A program made the position numbers and the translations under genes. Positions 1 to 16,774 of a stretch of 64,000 nucleotides of DNA are shown in pieces. The notes beneath the pieces were generated by a model. It worked only from the letters and a program-made list of their open reading frames with translations, ran no database searches and was not told the origin of the DNA. Positions within the stretch are counted from its first letter, which is position 1, and every line of letters begins with the position of its first letter. The stretch is from Strigops habroptila (Eukaryota > Chordata > Aves > Psittaciformes > Psittacidae): positions 1,766,719-1,830,718 of the forward strand of contig NC_044288.2 of assembly GCF_004027225.2 (NCBI RefSeq), read 5' to 3'.

Positions 1-3849
<3,849 letters not shown>

Positions 3850-3850
<1 letters not shown>

Positions 3851-4340
3851 GCAAACAGAGCGGCTCTGCCAGGGCAGCGCGGCGGCGGCCGAGCGGGGCG
3901 GCCGGAGGGAGCGGAGCCGAGCGGGCCGCAGCAGCCGCAGCCGCGCTCGCCCGGTGCCCCGGCTCCTCCCCGTGCCCCCCCCACCCCACCCCTTCCCCCG
4001 GCCCTGCCCCGCGGTCGCGGCCCGCGGCGGCGCCGGGCCCGACACCGACTCACACGCAGCGGCCCTGCGAGCGGAGAGGGGGCAGCGTCCCGCGGCCGCC
4101 CCTTTATAGCCACGACCGGGGCCCGGCGGGGAGCGGCACAACCCCCCCTGTCCCCGCGGCCTGCGCGCCGCCGCCCGCTGCAGCGACCCCAGCGGGGGGG
4201 AGGACCGCCGCCCGCCCGGCCGCAGGCGGGGTGGGGCGGGGCCAGCCCGCGCTGAGGGGGCTCGCGGCTCCCGGCCGCCATTTTGGGGTCGGAGTGGGAC
4301 GACCCTCATGAGGGACATGGCGGCCCCGCGGCATGGCCCT
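3850..4340. promoter_or_regulatory. CpG island at PABPC4 promoter
   Basis: Very GC-rich and dense in CpG (for example gcggcggccgagcggggcggccgg and following sequence), falling off sharply on both sides. It sits immediately upstream of the PABPC4 leader, as expected for a housekeeping promoter. Open frames seen through it are composition artefacts. Confidence 0.75.
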
Positions 4341-7300
4341 GCTGTCACCTTCGCTCCCGCCTCCTCGTGTGGCACAGGACAAGCTGGGCCTCCGTTTATG
4401 GCCAAACCAGGGATCCCCAATCCTCTGGGGAAGTTCTGTCCCCTCACAATGAACACTTACCCCGAGTGTCACACTGCCCCTCCAGACCCCAGCCCCTCAG
4501 CGAGACCAAAAACATCCACCCCTGACCTGTCGGGGATGTCTGCCTCGCCCCAGCCAGCTACCAACCCCAGAAATCAACACAACAGCTGGCTAATAGAATG
4601 GTTGGGTTGGAAAGGACCTAAAGATCATCCAGCTCCAACCCCCTGCCACGGGCAGGGACACCTTCCACTAGAGCAGGTTGCTCCAAGCCCCTGTGTCCAA
4701 CCTGGCCTTGAACACTGCCAGGGATGGGGCAGCCACAGCTTCTCTGGGCACCCTGTGCCAGCGCCTCAGCACCCTCACAGGGAAGAACTTCACCTTCTAT
4801 CTAATCTGAACTTCCCCTGTTTCAGTTTAAACCCATCAGCCCTTGTCCTGTCACTACAGTCCCTGATGAAGGTCCCTCCCCAGCATCCTTGTAGCCCCCT
4901 TCAGACACTTGAAGCTGCTCTGAGGTCTCCACACAGCTTCTCTTCTCCAGGCTGAACAGCCCCAATGTTCTCAGCCTGTCTTCATAATCCTTCAAATCTA
5001 TGTGGTTGCCACAGAAAATGGCCCCCGGGTGGTGTTTGAAGGGCAGCAGTGCAGGCTCACAGCTCAGGCCGTGTATTGATCCCGTGGCAGCTCAAGCAAC
5101 ACCAAAGCCTTGTCCCTGCTCAGCACTGACCAGACTGAGCGTGAAATCCTCTATGGGCAGCTGGGAGGGACACGCACCTGCAGCCACACCACCATGAAGG
5201 GTGTTTTTGGGGGCGTTTTCCATCCCATCCCCATCTTCTGCATACTGATGTCTCGCAAGGCAGCTCAGTCCCACCACAAAACAGGACAGCGTTGGCCACA
5301 ATGGGGACAAGGAGCAGGATGAGCAGAGGAAGACTCCAGAGAAGCGAATAATTCCTCTGGGATGAGTTTTCTCACTGCTCCAAGCGCTGGTGTTGGAGAT
5401 GTCGCTGGCAGGGAGATGAGCGGCCATGGCTGGAGCTGTTCCCACAGCCTCCTCCTCTTCGGAGCGTAAGTGTGAGTTCCTGCACCAGCTCACATCATGG
5501 GCTGCCCTGGAGCAGGACCAAGGCTCCTGGATGTTTCCCTGTGGAAGCGAGCTGTCAGTCCCTCTTCCAGGGTAAGGGTTGAACAACTCCAAGTGCAGAA
5601 TAAATCATAGAATCATCTACTGGAACAAGAGAGGGATTCACCCCCCTTGCACCATCCCACAGCTTCATCTTCATGAGATTCAGCTCCGGGGAGACCCGGA
5701 ATGATCTATTTCCAGCATCTTCAGCAGAGCGTGAGGACGCAGCAGCGTGGGATTCGGTGATTCATCAGTGACCTTTGGGCACATGGATGTCCTCTTAAGG
5801 GGGACTAGGATAGTCTGCAGAGGCTGGTAGCTGGTCTGCTGTGACTTTTCGATCCTACATTACCTTGCCTTTAATTTGCTTTCAAAGTGGGATATCATGT
5901 TATCATGTAAGTGATATGATACCTGTCCCTTCATTACAGTGGAATAATGGAGAGTAACCAAATAAAAGGCAACAATAGCAAAGCACATTGTCGTATTTTG
6001 CAATATTTTTGGTCCTGGTTATTTTCTAAAAATACAAATCATCCTTCTCCTGAGCTGATCTTCCCAACGGTGCTGGGATGCAGCACTGCTGGGATCGCAC
6101 TAGGATCACACTTGGTCCTCCACAGCCCAGCATCTCCTCAGCTGGGAAACCAGAGCTGAGACAAGCATCTTGCTGTGGAAGGAGTTTGGAGTGGCTCCTG
6201 TTCTGACAGCTAAAGACAAAACACAGCTCCAGAAACATGTTTCCACATAAAACAGGGCTGCAAGGCCCTGCTGTGGCTACACTGAGAATGGCTTTTATTT
6301 GAAACATATTTATTGACATTTGCATCCCCTCCCAGGGGACACCATGCAGACAACCGTGTCTTCCTCGGTCCTTTCCACTCCTAACACAGTGGTGACCTGG
6401 GGGTACCCTCTGCTGACAAGGGTCTAAACTGCCCCAGGGACCCCACTCCTCTTGGTACCCTCAAGACATGAGGGCAGCTACCCCTGATGACCAACAAGAG
6501 CCTCCCAGTTTGCCCTCTCAAGACCTTCAGCAGTGCCTGAGTGAAGGTTTTAATGTCTTCATCTTGCCAGTGCAACCCCATCGATGATGCTGTGTGAGAC
6601 CCATCGCCCAGAGGCATCCCATGCGTGTGAATGGTACCTCACCACTGATGGTCCTCACAAAACACCATCCGGTTTTCAACACGGGTGGCAAGGTTTCAAC
6701 CAAACGCTGACCCTGCTTTAGGATTTCTCCTTCTTAGCTTTGGGATTTCACCAGCAGAGGGCAGGCCGGGATTGCACCACGAGTGGAAGGCGGCAGGCGG
6801 GAGGGAGCCTTTCACCCGGGGCAGGCAGGAGCAGGGCCAAGATAAGCACCGTTTGTCATGCAGGGGGATTTGGGAGAGCGGGACCCGCTCGCTGCACAGC
6901 GGAGCTCCTGCAGCCTGGAAGTGGCCTGGTCCCCTCCGAGTAGCAGGCGAAGGCGGGTTCATCAGGCCCCTGTTTCATGCCGGCCTCGCTGCTGCAGGAG
7001 CTGGAGCAGCGTTCGGCACCACCGCATGCCACAGAGCCAGCCCACACATTCCCATAGGCCTCTTCATTATGTTTTTCTTTGCCTGGAGAACAAGGATGAA
7101 GAGAGTGCACAGAGAGTTTGGGGATTTCCCCTACAGGGTAGATCAAAAGTTGCCAGGATGTGTTAGAGGAGACGTTTAGGCTAAAGAAGACCCTGGGAAA
7201 AAAAATTAAGCTCCAGTCCCGGGCTACTGCTCTAATCACTGTGTTGCTGTGGGGAGAAAACCCCACAGGCCTGAACCGATGCCCTCCCACCCGCTCCGGC

Positions 7301-8220
7301 TCCTGTTTGATCAGCAGAGATCAGGAAGTGTTTTTGTTCCAGTGCCTCTGTTTTGGTTTAGCAGCGCAGCCCGCGGGGCTGGTCTGTGCCTGCCTCCCAC
7401 AGCGAGGGCAATTCCGTTCCTCTCCCCAGCCAAGGCCACACCAGAGCACTGCGCTCCCACCGCCGCCTCCAGCCGGGTCAGGGCAGCCCAGGCACCAGCG
7501 GGACAACCCGGCATCAATGGCCCTATTATTGCTCTTGAAGTTTCTCTCCCCTTCCAGACGGATGCTACATTACACCATCACAGCTGCAGTTGCTCCCTTC
7601 CAGCAATTCCCAACACAGCACTTAAGGCAGGGATTTATGGGCGGTTTTGAAAGGCATTTTGGAGCGAGAAGGAGTTATGGGAAAGGAAGTCGAATTCCCA
7701 CCATTCCCCACAAAATTCTCCCAGCATCTTTCACGAGCAGGATCATTTGCTGGTCCTTTCCTCAAGACAGAGACCAGCTCTCAGCTGTGGCTCTTTGTTT
7801 AGCCCAAAGCATTTCCCAACAGCAAGATGCAGCCGGGGTTATTCTGGTCCTGCTTGCAAAGGCTCAGGAGGCCGAGGCGCCGGGCTGCCGGGCTCCACCA
7901 GACCCCCTTTGGCCACTGATATTTCTGTAGATGCTGGTAGCTAAATTAAATCATTTCTTCTCAACCCACAGATTATTGCCAATCTCAGGCCAAGTGCTGC
8001 TGCCTGTCCGGCTGGTTCTGACTCACAGAACGGTTTGCAAAGTAAAAAGTCAGGGGACCAGAGTTCCCAAGAGCAGCAGCTATAAAACAACCAGCAGGGA
8101 CAAGCCGCACTTCACCTTCTCTGAAGCTTTTGAGGAACACAAGCTAACCTGCTGCAGAACTGGATGAGCAGAACAGAGTCACATCAACACTACATTTCAC
8201 AACCAGGACGGGGGTTTGAA
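4340..8220. other. intergenic, PABPC4 to HEYL
   Basis: Between the PABPC4 promoter and the HEYL 3' end. Apart from the CR1 tail listed separately I see no supportable gene. Open frames here are short, GC-driven and match no family I recognise. Confidence 0.6.
4589..4995 (-). mobile_element. CR1 LINE 3' tail
   Basis: Begins with the complement of the CR1 3' end (ATAGAATGGTTGGGTTGGAA then AGGACCTAAAGATCATCCAG) and continues through the well-known CR1 3' segment (tccaaccccctgcca..., ccttgaacactgccagggatgg, ctgtgccagcgcctcagcaccctcacag). About 0.4 kb, 5'-truncated as is typical of CR1. Coding strand is minus. Confidence 0.92.
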
Positions 8221-8224
8221 AGAC

Positions 8225-8230
8225 TTTATT
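8225..8230 (-). terminator. HEYL: candidate HEYL poly(A) signal (AATAAA)
   Basis: AATAAA on the minus strand, 1.86 kb downstream of the HEYL stop codon, in keeping with the long 3' UTR of HEYL in other vertebrates. A second AATAAA lies upstream in the transcript at 8366-8371. Which is used cannot be told from sequence. Confidence 0.5.
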
Positions 8231-10086
8231 TGACACCTTTGCTGGATGTCACAGCTCGTGAATCTAACAGCTCTCCACAGTGTAAAGTGAGGCCGGGCTA
8301 CTTGCTGTGAGCTCTAGCGTGCCGACCAGCCGCAGGAACCACCGGGGCCCGTGACCTCCTCTGGCTTTATTAACAGCAAATAGGCTGTTCCTGGCTGATC
8401 CCGGCACTTCAGGACAAGGGTGGGGAGAAGCAGTGGAGGCATTTCTGTGTGTTAAGTGCGATGACTTCCATCAAAACAACTGGGAGGGACTCGCTTTCCA
8501 CACAATAGCAGATACACACATTGCCATGCACATGGCAGATGCAATCTGCAGGAAGGCAAACACCAGCTCATCCGCACAGTCTAACCGGCTGTGCGTTTGA
8601 CCTGAGGCGCTGGGAGAGCCTCTCCCATTCAAGAGCGATCTTCTCTCTCTTTTTTACCTTTCTTTCCACTGACCTTTCCCCACTTTTCTCTCTTTTCGTG
8701 TCACAGTGCTGTAGAGGGGGGGTGAGACTCCTTGGGGGGGGGCATGCAACTGGGTCCAGGCTATTCTGCTGGTGTATCCCAGCAAGTCAAGGCACAGATG
8801 CAGGAGCAGGGGCTGCTCAGACAAGGAGGAGCACTGAGACACCCTGTCCTGGACACCACGGGAGCTTGGGATGTGGCACAGGAGCAGGGTGGCTCCTGTT
8901 CCTTTCTGCCCAAAGGAGAGGAGGGGAGGACCGCTGGAGGAGCAGCATCTGCTGCACCACTTATCTTGGGGCACGCAGGCCAAGGCAGAAAAAGCTCTTG
9001 GGACTTGGGACAAGTGCGGCCCCAGGGCTTGCCAAGGTTTGCAGTGAAACCTCAGTGGGTTTTGGTCGTGGCCCAGGGAAAGGGATAAGCAATGTGAGAC
9101 CAAAACATGGTGCTGAAGAAAGAAAACAGCGACAGGAGGAAAGGGTGAGGTGTGCAGGGCTACGAGAGAACAAGGGAGGCACTTCAAATGCAGGCTGCTC
9201 TGACCCATTCCCCCCCTTTGCAGTCACAGCTGTTCAGCAGGGGACGGAGGAGAGACTGGCGGAGGGAAAGGCCTTTTCTTCTCACTTTGGCCATCAGAGC
9301 CTTCCCCTCCGTGACTGACATCCCTTTGAAATCCTCCGGCTCGTCTCTTCACACCTCGGCGCGGAGCGGGGGCTGCGCAGGCCTGGCTGGCTGCTCCTGC
9401 ATGGTTTGTGCAGGGATCCGGTGGAATTCCAGCCCGGCTGTGGGAACGAGCTCTCTTAAGCTGTTGCCTCACTCCACCTTAAGGGCACGTAAGTGGGGAA
9501 AGCTGGTAATGCAGTGAGGAAAGCGTGGGGATTAACAGGCAGGCAGTTCACTAAGGGAGCGGGGGGGGCTGGAGCTGGGGTGCCAGCAGTGCTGGCGATG
9601 GGGGGAGCTGCATCCGTCCCACCACACCAACATGAGGTGCTGCAGCTGGGGGACACATCGCAGGGCATCGGCGTGAGCAAGTCTCTCTCTGGCAGCTCGG
9701 AGCCCCCAAGGAAATAAAACAGTATTTCAAGGCTGGCTCTTTTCCAAAGGAGAGCACTGCCGGGCTCCGCAGAGGGGTTTGCTGGAGGAGGAACAGGGCT
9801 GGGATCTGCGTGAGCCCCCTCCGTTGTAGCCGGAAGGATCTGGGGCATAGCCACGTGCAGACAAGTGCATCGAACTGGATGTGATTCCTCTTTGTGGGCA
9901 TCACGAGGGAGAGGACGTGTGATGGTGAGGCAAGGAGGGCGGTGCGAGGAGAGAGGGAAGAGTAAAGAGGATTTTCTTTATGGATCCTTGGCTTTTGCAA
10001 AGCAGGAAAGATGCCTTTTCGGCTGAGTCTGTTCTTAGGCCTGTGGGCAATGAGTGCTGAAGAATTCCTGGCTCCGAATGGGAGGG
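8231..10086 (-). other. HEYL: HEYL 3' untranslated region (probable)
   Basis: From the HEYL stop to the candidate poly(A) signals. No other gene seen. The extent depends on which signal is used. Confidence 0.5.
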
Positions 10087-10754
10087 TCAGAAAGCCCCGA
10101 TTTCAGTAGCCCAGGAGCGGCAGATCCTGGATGTCCCAACCCTGATCCCGGGTCCCTGCGTGGCAGCGCCCAAGGCGGGAGGTGCTGTGTAAGCCGGTGG
10201 CATGGGGATGCCAGCGGAGGCTGGTGAGAAGAGGAACGTGGCGATTTGGCTGCTCTTGGACGAGCCCTCTCTCAGTGCACCTGCTGGCGCTGGCATCCTG
10301 GGCACGGCTGCTACGGCCGCGGATGAGCCCGCACCCCGGGCCCTGCGGCTGGAAGAGCCCATCCTGCCGGCCAGGAAGCCCCGGCGGGACGGCAGCATGT
10401 CGCTGGGGACACGGCGGAGCGGGGCTGGCCTCACAGCGGGGCTGGGGTACGCCAGGGAAGATGCAGTCAAAAGAACCGGAGCGGGAGCAGCCTCCCTCCT
10501 GGGGATCTGCACGGGGCCAGCGGCGCTGTGGAGGAAGGACCACGGCCACGTCTGGATGGGCAGGAGGGAAGTGGCCACAGGCGAAGGCTCCATTTCTGCC
10601 ACGTAATTATTGAGGTGGGAGAGGAGGCGCAGCCGGATGGGGTCAGCGGCATTTTGACCCTCAAGGATGCCCAGGTACCTGACAACTTCAGTGAGGCATT
10701 CACGGAAGCCAATGCTCCTGTAATCCACAGCCAGAGCTCGAGCATCTAAGAAGC
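10087..10754 (-). CDS. HEYL: HEYL coding exon 5 (terminal)
   Basis: Two bases complete Gly105, then 221 codons and a stop. Holds the Orange domain ([20 protein letters not shown]...) and the Pro/Ser/Ala-rich tail to EIGAF. Acceptor ccctacag. Confidence 0.96.
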
Positions 10755-13700
10755 CTGTAGGGAGAGGACACAGTGACAATAAGTCCATGCGGAGCTCAGG
10801 AATGTGCTTGGATTTCACTACCCTCTCTAACACACTGTGTATTTCACTTGAGGCACTTTGCTGCCGGGCGATATTCCTGATGCAGACAGCCAAGTGGGTG
10901 TCCAGGACTGGACGTTTGCATGTGTGAGAATAGCATCTGTGGTTATCTCATCGGGACAGAGCTGCCAAGGTCATGAAGCCTCTTACTCCAGCATGTGAGA
11001 CAAGTAAGAGGTTTCGTTAACTGTGCTCAGGAAGGAAGAAATTTTTCCTATTGGACTCTAAGCTGCTGGAGACACGGCTGTGGGCCGGATGGGCACTGGA
11101 TCCCTCTTTGCAAATTGACCATCCTTGGTCCTGCAGACCGGTGGGATGCTGGGTCTCCCCATGCTCAGCTTAGCACCATTTTCCTCTGCCTGGGTCCCAA
11201 TTTTTATCCTTCATTTAAGCACATATCCAGCTGAAGGACACGGGACAGTGGCAGAACCCAAACCACTGGGCCAAGAAAGCTCAAAGCCACAGAAATCAAC
11301 AGGATAAAATACAACCCAGGGCTGCTTTTTAGGCTTCTGCTCCCTCCTTGCAGCTCCAGAAGACAATCAGCAATAAAGCAGAGAATGTCACAGCACAGTG
11401 AAGCGCTTGGACCACTTTGCTTGACGGGGTCTCTCGTGACAATACAGCCCTTTGTTGCAGTGCAGTCAAACTGAATATCTAAACAAATGTTCCAGACCAA
11501 GTTACAGCTCTGAACCAAAGCCTGGATGCCAGCAATGTCCCCAGCAAGCCAAAACCGGGTGGTAAGCAAGCCAGAGACTTCTTTACTGGAGCTGTGATCT
11601 CCATCCTGTTAACTGGAACAGGACAGAGGGTCTGTACTGAGGTCTCAGTACAAATAAGACCTTTGTTGAATTTTGCACAGGGCTCCCTCTCTCTTCTTGT
11701 AACAACCAAGAGACACACAAAAAAAAGAACAGAGAGGGAAAAAAGCCTTGTTTATTTGCAGAGTCTCCATGCAGAATCCAGCCTCTGCAGGAAACGTATC
11801 CCAGGGAGGAGGTGAAGAGCTCAGTACAGCTTTCCTGGGAGCTGAGCAGGACCAGGCACGTCTCTGGCTGCACGGCTTTTAGCAGGGTGTGTGACAACGA
11901 CAGTGGTGCCATCACCATGGATCTGTGGGATTTGCCATCCCATATACCACTGTCTGCCAAATGGATGCATGGAAACATCCCTCAAAGGGCATTTCCCTTG
12001 GGAAGCAGGCAGAGCAGCAGTCAGTTTGGTGCTGGCTGGTGTCAGCAAGGCACGCCAGGGTCAAGATACTGCTTGATGCGAGGCTGATGGGCAATTTCCC
12101 TTCCAGTTTTCACCTTCACCTCACACATGTGCAGTTCTTACCTGCTCCGCCAGTGGCGTGAAGCATTTTTAAGTGATCTACTGTCATTTGTAGAATTTCT
12201 GCCTTCTCCAGCTTGGAAGACCCCTGCGTGTTGGGAGCAGGAAAAAGAGCAATTCATCGTTTTATGAGCTGGGGTTTTGTGCCTCTCAGGAGCTGCCCAG
12301 TGACCTCCCCCCTCCAAAACCTTCCTGAAGCCCAGAAGCACTCAGATGGAGCAGAGCATCCTCCTAGGACACTGGCTCTGGTTTTCACACCCTTCCCAAG
12401 GTGCCCAGATGCAAATTGAAAAAGCCCATTTCTGTGCATCTTCATATCTGGTTTACCCAAAACACTTCCTGGATTGACTTCATCCTCCCCAGGGCTCCTG
12501 AATATTTGGGAATATTGTTTTACCACCCAGTTTCACCACCTACTTAGTCCCTGAAGTGATGATGATAAGACAGCCTGCCCGGATGGGAGGAAGTGGGAAT
12601 CATGGACACACTCACCTGCTTCTCGAAGGCGGTGGGCACCAGGCGCCGCAGCTCCGAGAGGCTGCTGTTGATCCGGTCCCGGCGCCGCTTCTCAATGATC
12701 TGCAGGAGATTCCCAAGGGGAGAGAAGAAACCAGGGTCATTTATGGCCACAGCTTCACAGGCAGGTTGGGAGAGGTGCTTAGAACAGGACCATATAAGTA
12801 AGTGGTTTTGGTGCAAAAGCTGAGCACAGAAACGTTGACTGGTGTGATAACCCCAGTGAAACCACGCTCCTCCATCCCATCCCCACCCTTTCCTGCCAAA
12901 TTTGAGGCCAAACCTCTGCAAAATAAGTCTCCGGTTGGCTGTGGGGAGAGTTCTGCAGGAGATGGAGCAGGGAACACTGTGAAGTTCATTTTCCACTGTG
13001 TCCCCACCGTAAGGACATGCCCACAGCACCCCACTGCATGCAGAGGATGCCACAGTTAGCCCTTGCAAACAGGCTGACCCCCCCAGGAGACACAGCAGAG
13101 CCACCCTGGGCAACATAAATGAGACTCACCCCTCTCCTCTTCTTCCTGGCTTGTATCTGAGACGTTGTAGTGGGAGACACAGACCTGGAAACATGGCTGG
13201 AAGGGAACAAGAGGGAATCATTTCTCATGCTAGCTAGAGAGGAACCTCCATCGCACATGTGCTTTACAGACGTTTGCCATCTGCCGTTTCCCCCCTCCCT
13301 GAATAATGTCTTCTGTAGTTCCCATCTTATTTTTACCCACAACACAGAGCTCAGGAATTGGGGATGGGAGCCAAGCAGAGACTCAAGTCCCACTCCGAGT
13401 CTCCCACCAGCCTGGGACAGATTTCTGCACCAAAGTGTCCATCTGCTACCAGGCACCCGTCTCCTTCGATCTCAACCCATGCCGGCATCTCCATGGGGCT
13501 GGAAAAGCAGCAATCCAAGCTCTGGAGTCGTGGCCTTTTCCTTCTCCATGTGTGAACCTCCCGGCTCTCGTGTCTGAGCCTGCCCTGTCTGCAGGGCTCT
13601 GCCTCTCGGAGCTGCGATAGCACCAGCATGTCCCCGAGCTCCCACCCAGGAGCAGCGAAGGGCTGGCTGCTCCTCAGGGTGAGGCTAACAGCAGCGTTGA

Positions 13701-16325
13701 TGTGGTTTATGAGGGCTTCCTGGAGAGTCACTTCACAAACCACGGGGTTTAGAGCAGGCTGCGATGTTCTGAATGCACCGGGGATATTCTGGATAACCCC
13801 CAATCAGGCAGAGAGGAGCCAGGAGCTGGGCAGGGGAGCACCCAGCAGGAGGGGATGGAGCAAGGACCCTGCCTGCTGGCCAACAGCTCTGCTTGAGGGA
13901 CAGGGGGGGAAGAGGCTAAGAAGGGCCCCCACAAACCGTCTTGTGCCTGGTGGGCAGGGAGGAGGTTAGAGACACCAAAGGTCAGCACTAGACATGCACA
14001 GGGAGACAAAGTTCAAGCCCCAGGTCCCTGCGGAGGTGAAGACTCCACAATGATGGATAACCCAGCGTGGGAAACTCCTTGGAGCAAAGCCCGTCTGCCT
14101 GGGGGGAGGCTGCCCAGGGCCACCTTCCATCTCCACAGGCAGGGTTTCTCCCTCTGGAAAGCTGCACTGGTTTAGGGCTGTTTCTGTGCCTTATGGAACC
14201 TGGTGCAGGGATGTTAACAGCGACTGTGGCCAGCCTGGCGCTGCGGAGGGACCGCGCAAGACATGGATCTGGGAAGGGGCATTTTAACAGCAGCCTATTA
14301 AAGATGTTCCTGCAGGGACAGAGCTGTCTGCACAGCAAGCCAAAAACCAGACCTGGCTCAGCCCATTAGAAATAGGTTCTGTTGGGCCCAAGCGAGGTGC
14401 TTTTACACACTCAGATGAAGCACCACGTTCTTCACTCCCCTCCACGGGCACCTATCTGAATGGCTGCTGGGTGGGCTTTCCCTGGGCATAGGTGCTGGCT
14501 GGCTCCAACAAGCACCGACACGTGTTGCCAATATACATAAACACACACAGGATGAGCACGTATGATGTGAAAACAGGCTCTGGGGCATGATACGTGCCAG
14601 GGGTCGATACCGAAGCCTCCTGGGACACAGGAATGTGGAACACGCACTCAAGGAGCTGTAACAGGGAGTCCTGAAGCTCTGCTTGCAGAGCTGTCCGAAC
14701 GTGCCGCTCTCTGTGAGCTGCAGCTCCAGATGTGGATATAAAGACCGAGCTCGCTGCAAAATATGCTTTCAAAATATGCTTGACAGATTTGAACCACATA
14801 AAAGACACCCTCACGATGTTCTCTGATGATTAGAATTGCTGTGCTGCTCTCTGCTCGATTTTATAACTTACAGCACAACTTTGGCTGTTGATTCAAAACA
14901 AGCAGCAAAACCCCAAAGAACCCAGCCCTGTCAGGGCAGGAACAGCTCTTTCAGCTGCGTGTTGGTGTGACACGAGCAATGATACACCCGTACACAAACA
15001 CCAGCTCACAGCGCTGCCTGGTTCCATGGCTGGAGAAGATAAACATCTTAGCAGCACCAGAGAGCTCAACAATTCATCGTTACCATTCACTGAAACATGA
15101 CAATTCCTCTGTTCCATCCATCGGGATACTGTAGACTCAGTGCTGCACTGATGTGAAGAGGTGGGATGTATTTCACATGCGGCAGGGAGGTAGCTTAAAC
15201 ATTGATGTGCTTGGAAACTGCCTAAGGGGTCGGTGAATTGGTGCAGGACGCTACTTCTCAGGCTCTGCCACGAGTGCATCAGCGACAAGCTGACTCCTGA
15301 ATTTAGTCCCATGAGAACGGCAGCTTGGCACTGGCCAGGGAGACTTCTCTGCTTGGGATACCAAGCAGCAAAAGGGAATGAATTAACCTGGGGACTCACT
15401 GGACACGAAGGGAGGAAGACACTTGGCTACTGAAACAAGAGTTCAAAAGCAGCTGAGTTTTGGAGCAGAACAAGTCGCAGAGCCCTTCCTTCATCCCCAG
15501 CACCGTCTGCGTGCCCAAAGCCACACTGGCACAGTGTAAGAAGCCGAGCTGCTGGGAATGCCCTTTGCCAGGGGAGCTGGCAAAGCAGGAGGACATGGCC
15601 TGGGAACCACGCAGGGGTCCTGTGCTCGCTGTTTCCTCACTATCTCCCCAAGCAGCAAAGCCCCAGAGCCGAAACCGCGGCTCAGCAGCGATGGGACGGA
15701 GACGGCGGTACTGGAAGCGCAGCTCAAAGCCGGGCAGCTCTCCCCGGCCGGGCTCCCTCTTAATTAAGATCAAAGCCCCAAGTGGTGCATTACAAATGCA
15801 TCCCCACAGCTGAAGCGTTTCTCATGCAAAACCTCCCGGATTCCTCCGCGCTCCCTGTGAGCCCGTGGATCGCTGGGGCTGCAGCAGCACCCGGTGGGTG
15901 CCTCTGCTCTGGGTGCTGGTGCCAAGGGAGCTCAGAGCCGCCCTTCTCCCCCCTGGCAGGGGAAAGCTTTTGCTCTGGCTTTAGTTTTAGTTTCCTTGAG
16001 CTCAATCAGCTCGTAACAGCTTCGATACGTGCGTCGCGACGGGGCTCTCCCCGCCCGGTCTCCCCACACTCGCCGGTTGGGATGACCCGGTCCCCCCCGC
16101 CCGTCCTGCCCACGGCAGCACCGGCCCGGCCCGGCGGGGTTAACCGAGGTGAACGGAGCCGCGCTGCAGCGCCGGGGAGCCGCTGCAAGCGCCGTGCCCG
16201 GTGCCGGGACCCCCCCAAACTCCGCCGCTGGCCCCGCGCCCTCACCGGTACACCTCCTCCCGGCCCACGTCGATAGTGCCGTCCGACTCGGTGTCGGAGG
16301 AGCTCTCCTCGCACAACCGCTTCAT
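10087..16325 (-). CDS. HEYL: HEYL, bHLH-Orange transcriptional repressor (complete)
   Basis: Hairy/enhancer-of-split related with YRPW-like motif. A nuclear Notch-effector repressor that dimerises and binds E-box/N-box DNA. Coding exons are 16246-16325, 13130-13196, 12616-12699, 12142-12223 and 10087-10754. They join in phase (all GT-AG) to 326 residues, against about 328 in human. The acidic N-terminus [15 protein letters not shown] is followed by the basic region (QARKKRRG, residues 42-49) with the Gly where HES proteins carry Pro. Helix-loop-helix spans about 50-102 ([20 protein letters not shown], then [20 protein letters not shown]). The Orange domain ([20 protein letters not shown]) is at about 110-155, then a Pro/Ala/Ser-rich tail ends [10 protein letters not shown]. 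The EIGAF end and lack of a canonical YRPW point to HEYL rather than HEY1 or HEY2. Confidence 0.97.
12142..12223 (-). CDS. HEYL: HEYL coding exon 4
   Basis: 27 codons plus one base: [20 protein letters not shown] then LHATGGA. Helix 2. Acceptor cacgcag, donor GTAAGA. Confidence 0.96.
12616..12699 (-). CDS. HEYL: HEYL coding exon 3
   Basis: Exactly 28 codons, phase 0 at both ends: [20 protein letters not shown] through FEKQ. Helix 1 and the loop. Acceptor cctgcag, donor GTGAGT. Confidence 0.97.
13130..13196 (-). CDS. HEYL: HEYL coding exon 2
   Basis: One base completes Arg27, then 22 codons [20 protein letters not shown] plus RG. Acceptor ttcccttccag, donor GTGAGT. Carries the basic region. 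Confidence 0.95.
16246..16325 (-). CDS. HEYL: HEYL coding exon 1
   Basis: Encodes [20 protein letters not shown] and a few more residues; 26 codons plus two bases (CG), then donor GTGAGG. The ATG is the first in a CpG-rich leader and matches the family start MKRP...SDGESDGPIDVG. Confidence 0.93.
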
Positions 16326-16720
16326 TGCTGCCGGCGGCACCGGGCGGGCTCGGCTCGCTGCGGCTGCCCCCAACCACCGCCGCCGTCCAGTCCTTCTTCC
16401 TTCCTTCTCCCGCCGTCCTCGGGGCAGCGAGTGCGGCCGCAGCCCGGTCTAGCGCGGAGGAGCTGCCCGGGACCGGCCCCTCCCCTGCCCGCCCTCCGCC
16501 TTCCACACCCGGCCGCGCCCCGGCCCCCCGGTGAACGGGTTAATGAGGCACCATCCCCCGGGAGTGACGGATTGCGCGGCCCAGGTTCCCAGGGCCCCCC
16601 CACCCCCTCCGCCTCCTCCCGCTCGCTGGTCGAAATCCCAAGTCTTCCTGTAAAAGGAACAGTCTGTGTGAACCGTCTCATGTCCCCGCCGCCCCCCTTC
16701 CACCCGCCGCACGTTGGCCT
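16326..16720 (-). promoter_or_regulatory. HEYL: HEYL CpG-rich promoter and 5' UTR
   Basis: GC- and CpG-rich sequence directly upstream of the HEYL ATG, without a TATA box. The transcription start is not visible. A consensus CSL/RBPJ site lies just beyond it at 16767-16774. Confidence 0.6.
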
Positions 16721-16766
16721 CAGCCCCAGTTTAAAGGGACCAGTGACCTCACTGGCAACAGAAAAC

Positions 16767-16774
16767 CGTGGGAA
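16767..16774 (+). promoter_or_regulatory. consensus CSL/RBPJ (Notch) site CGTGGGAA
   Basis: CGTGGGAA matches the YGTGGGAA core bound by the Notch effector RBPJ, about 440 bases upstream of the HEYL start codon. HEYL is an established Notch target, so the position is suggestive. No paired head-to-head second site is seen within 30 bases. Confidence 0.5.

Larger units (their letters stand above)
10755..16245 (-). other. HEYL: HEYL introns
   Basis: Four introns: 10755-12141, 12224-12615, 12700-13129 and 13197-16245 (the longest, about 3 kb). All have GT-AG ends. I see no further exon, RNA gene or transposon fragment in them. Confidence 0.8.
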
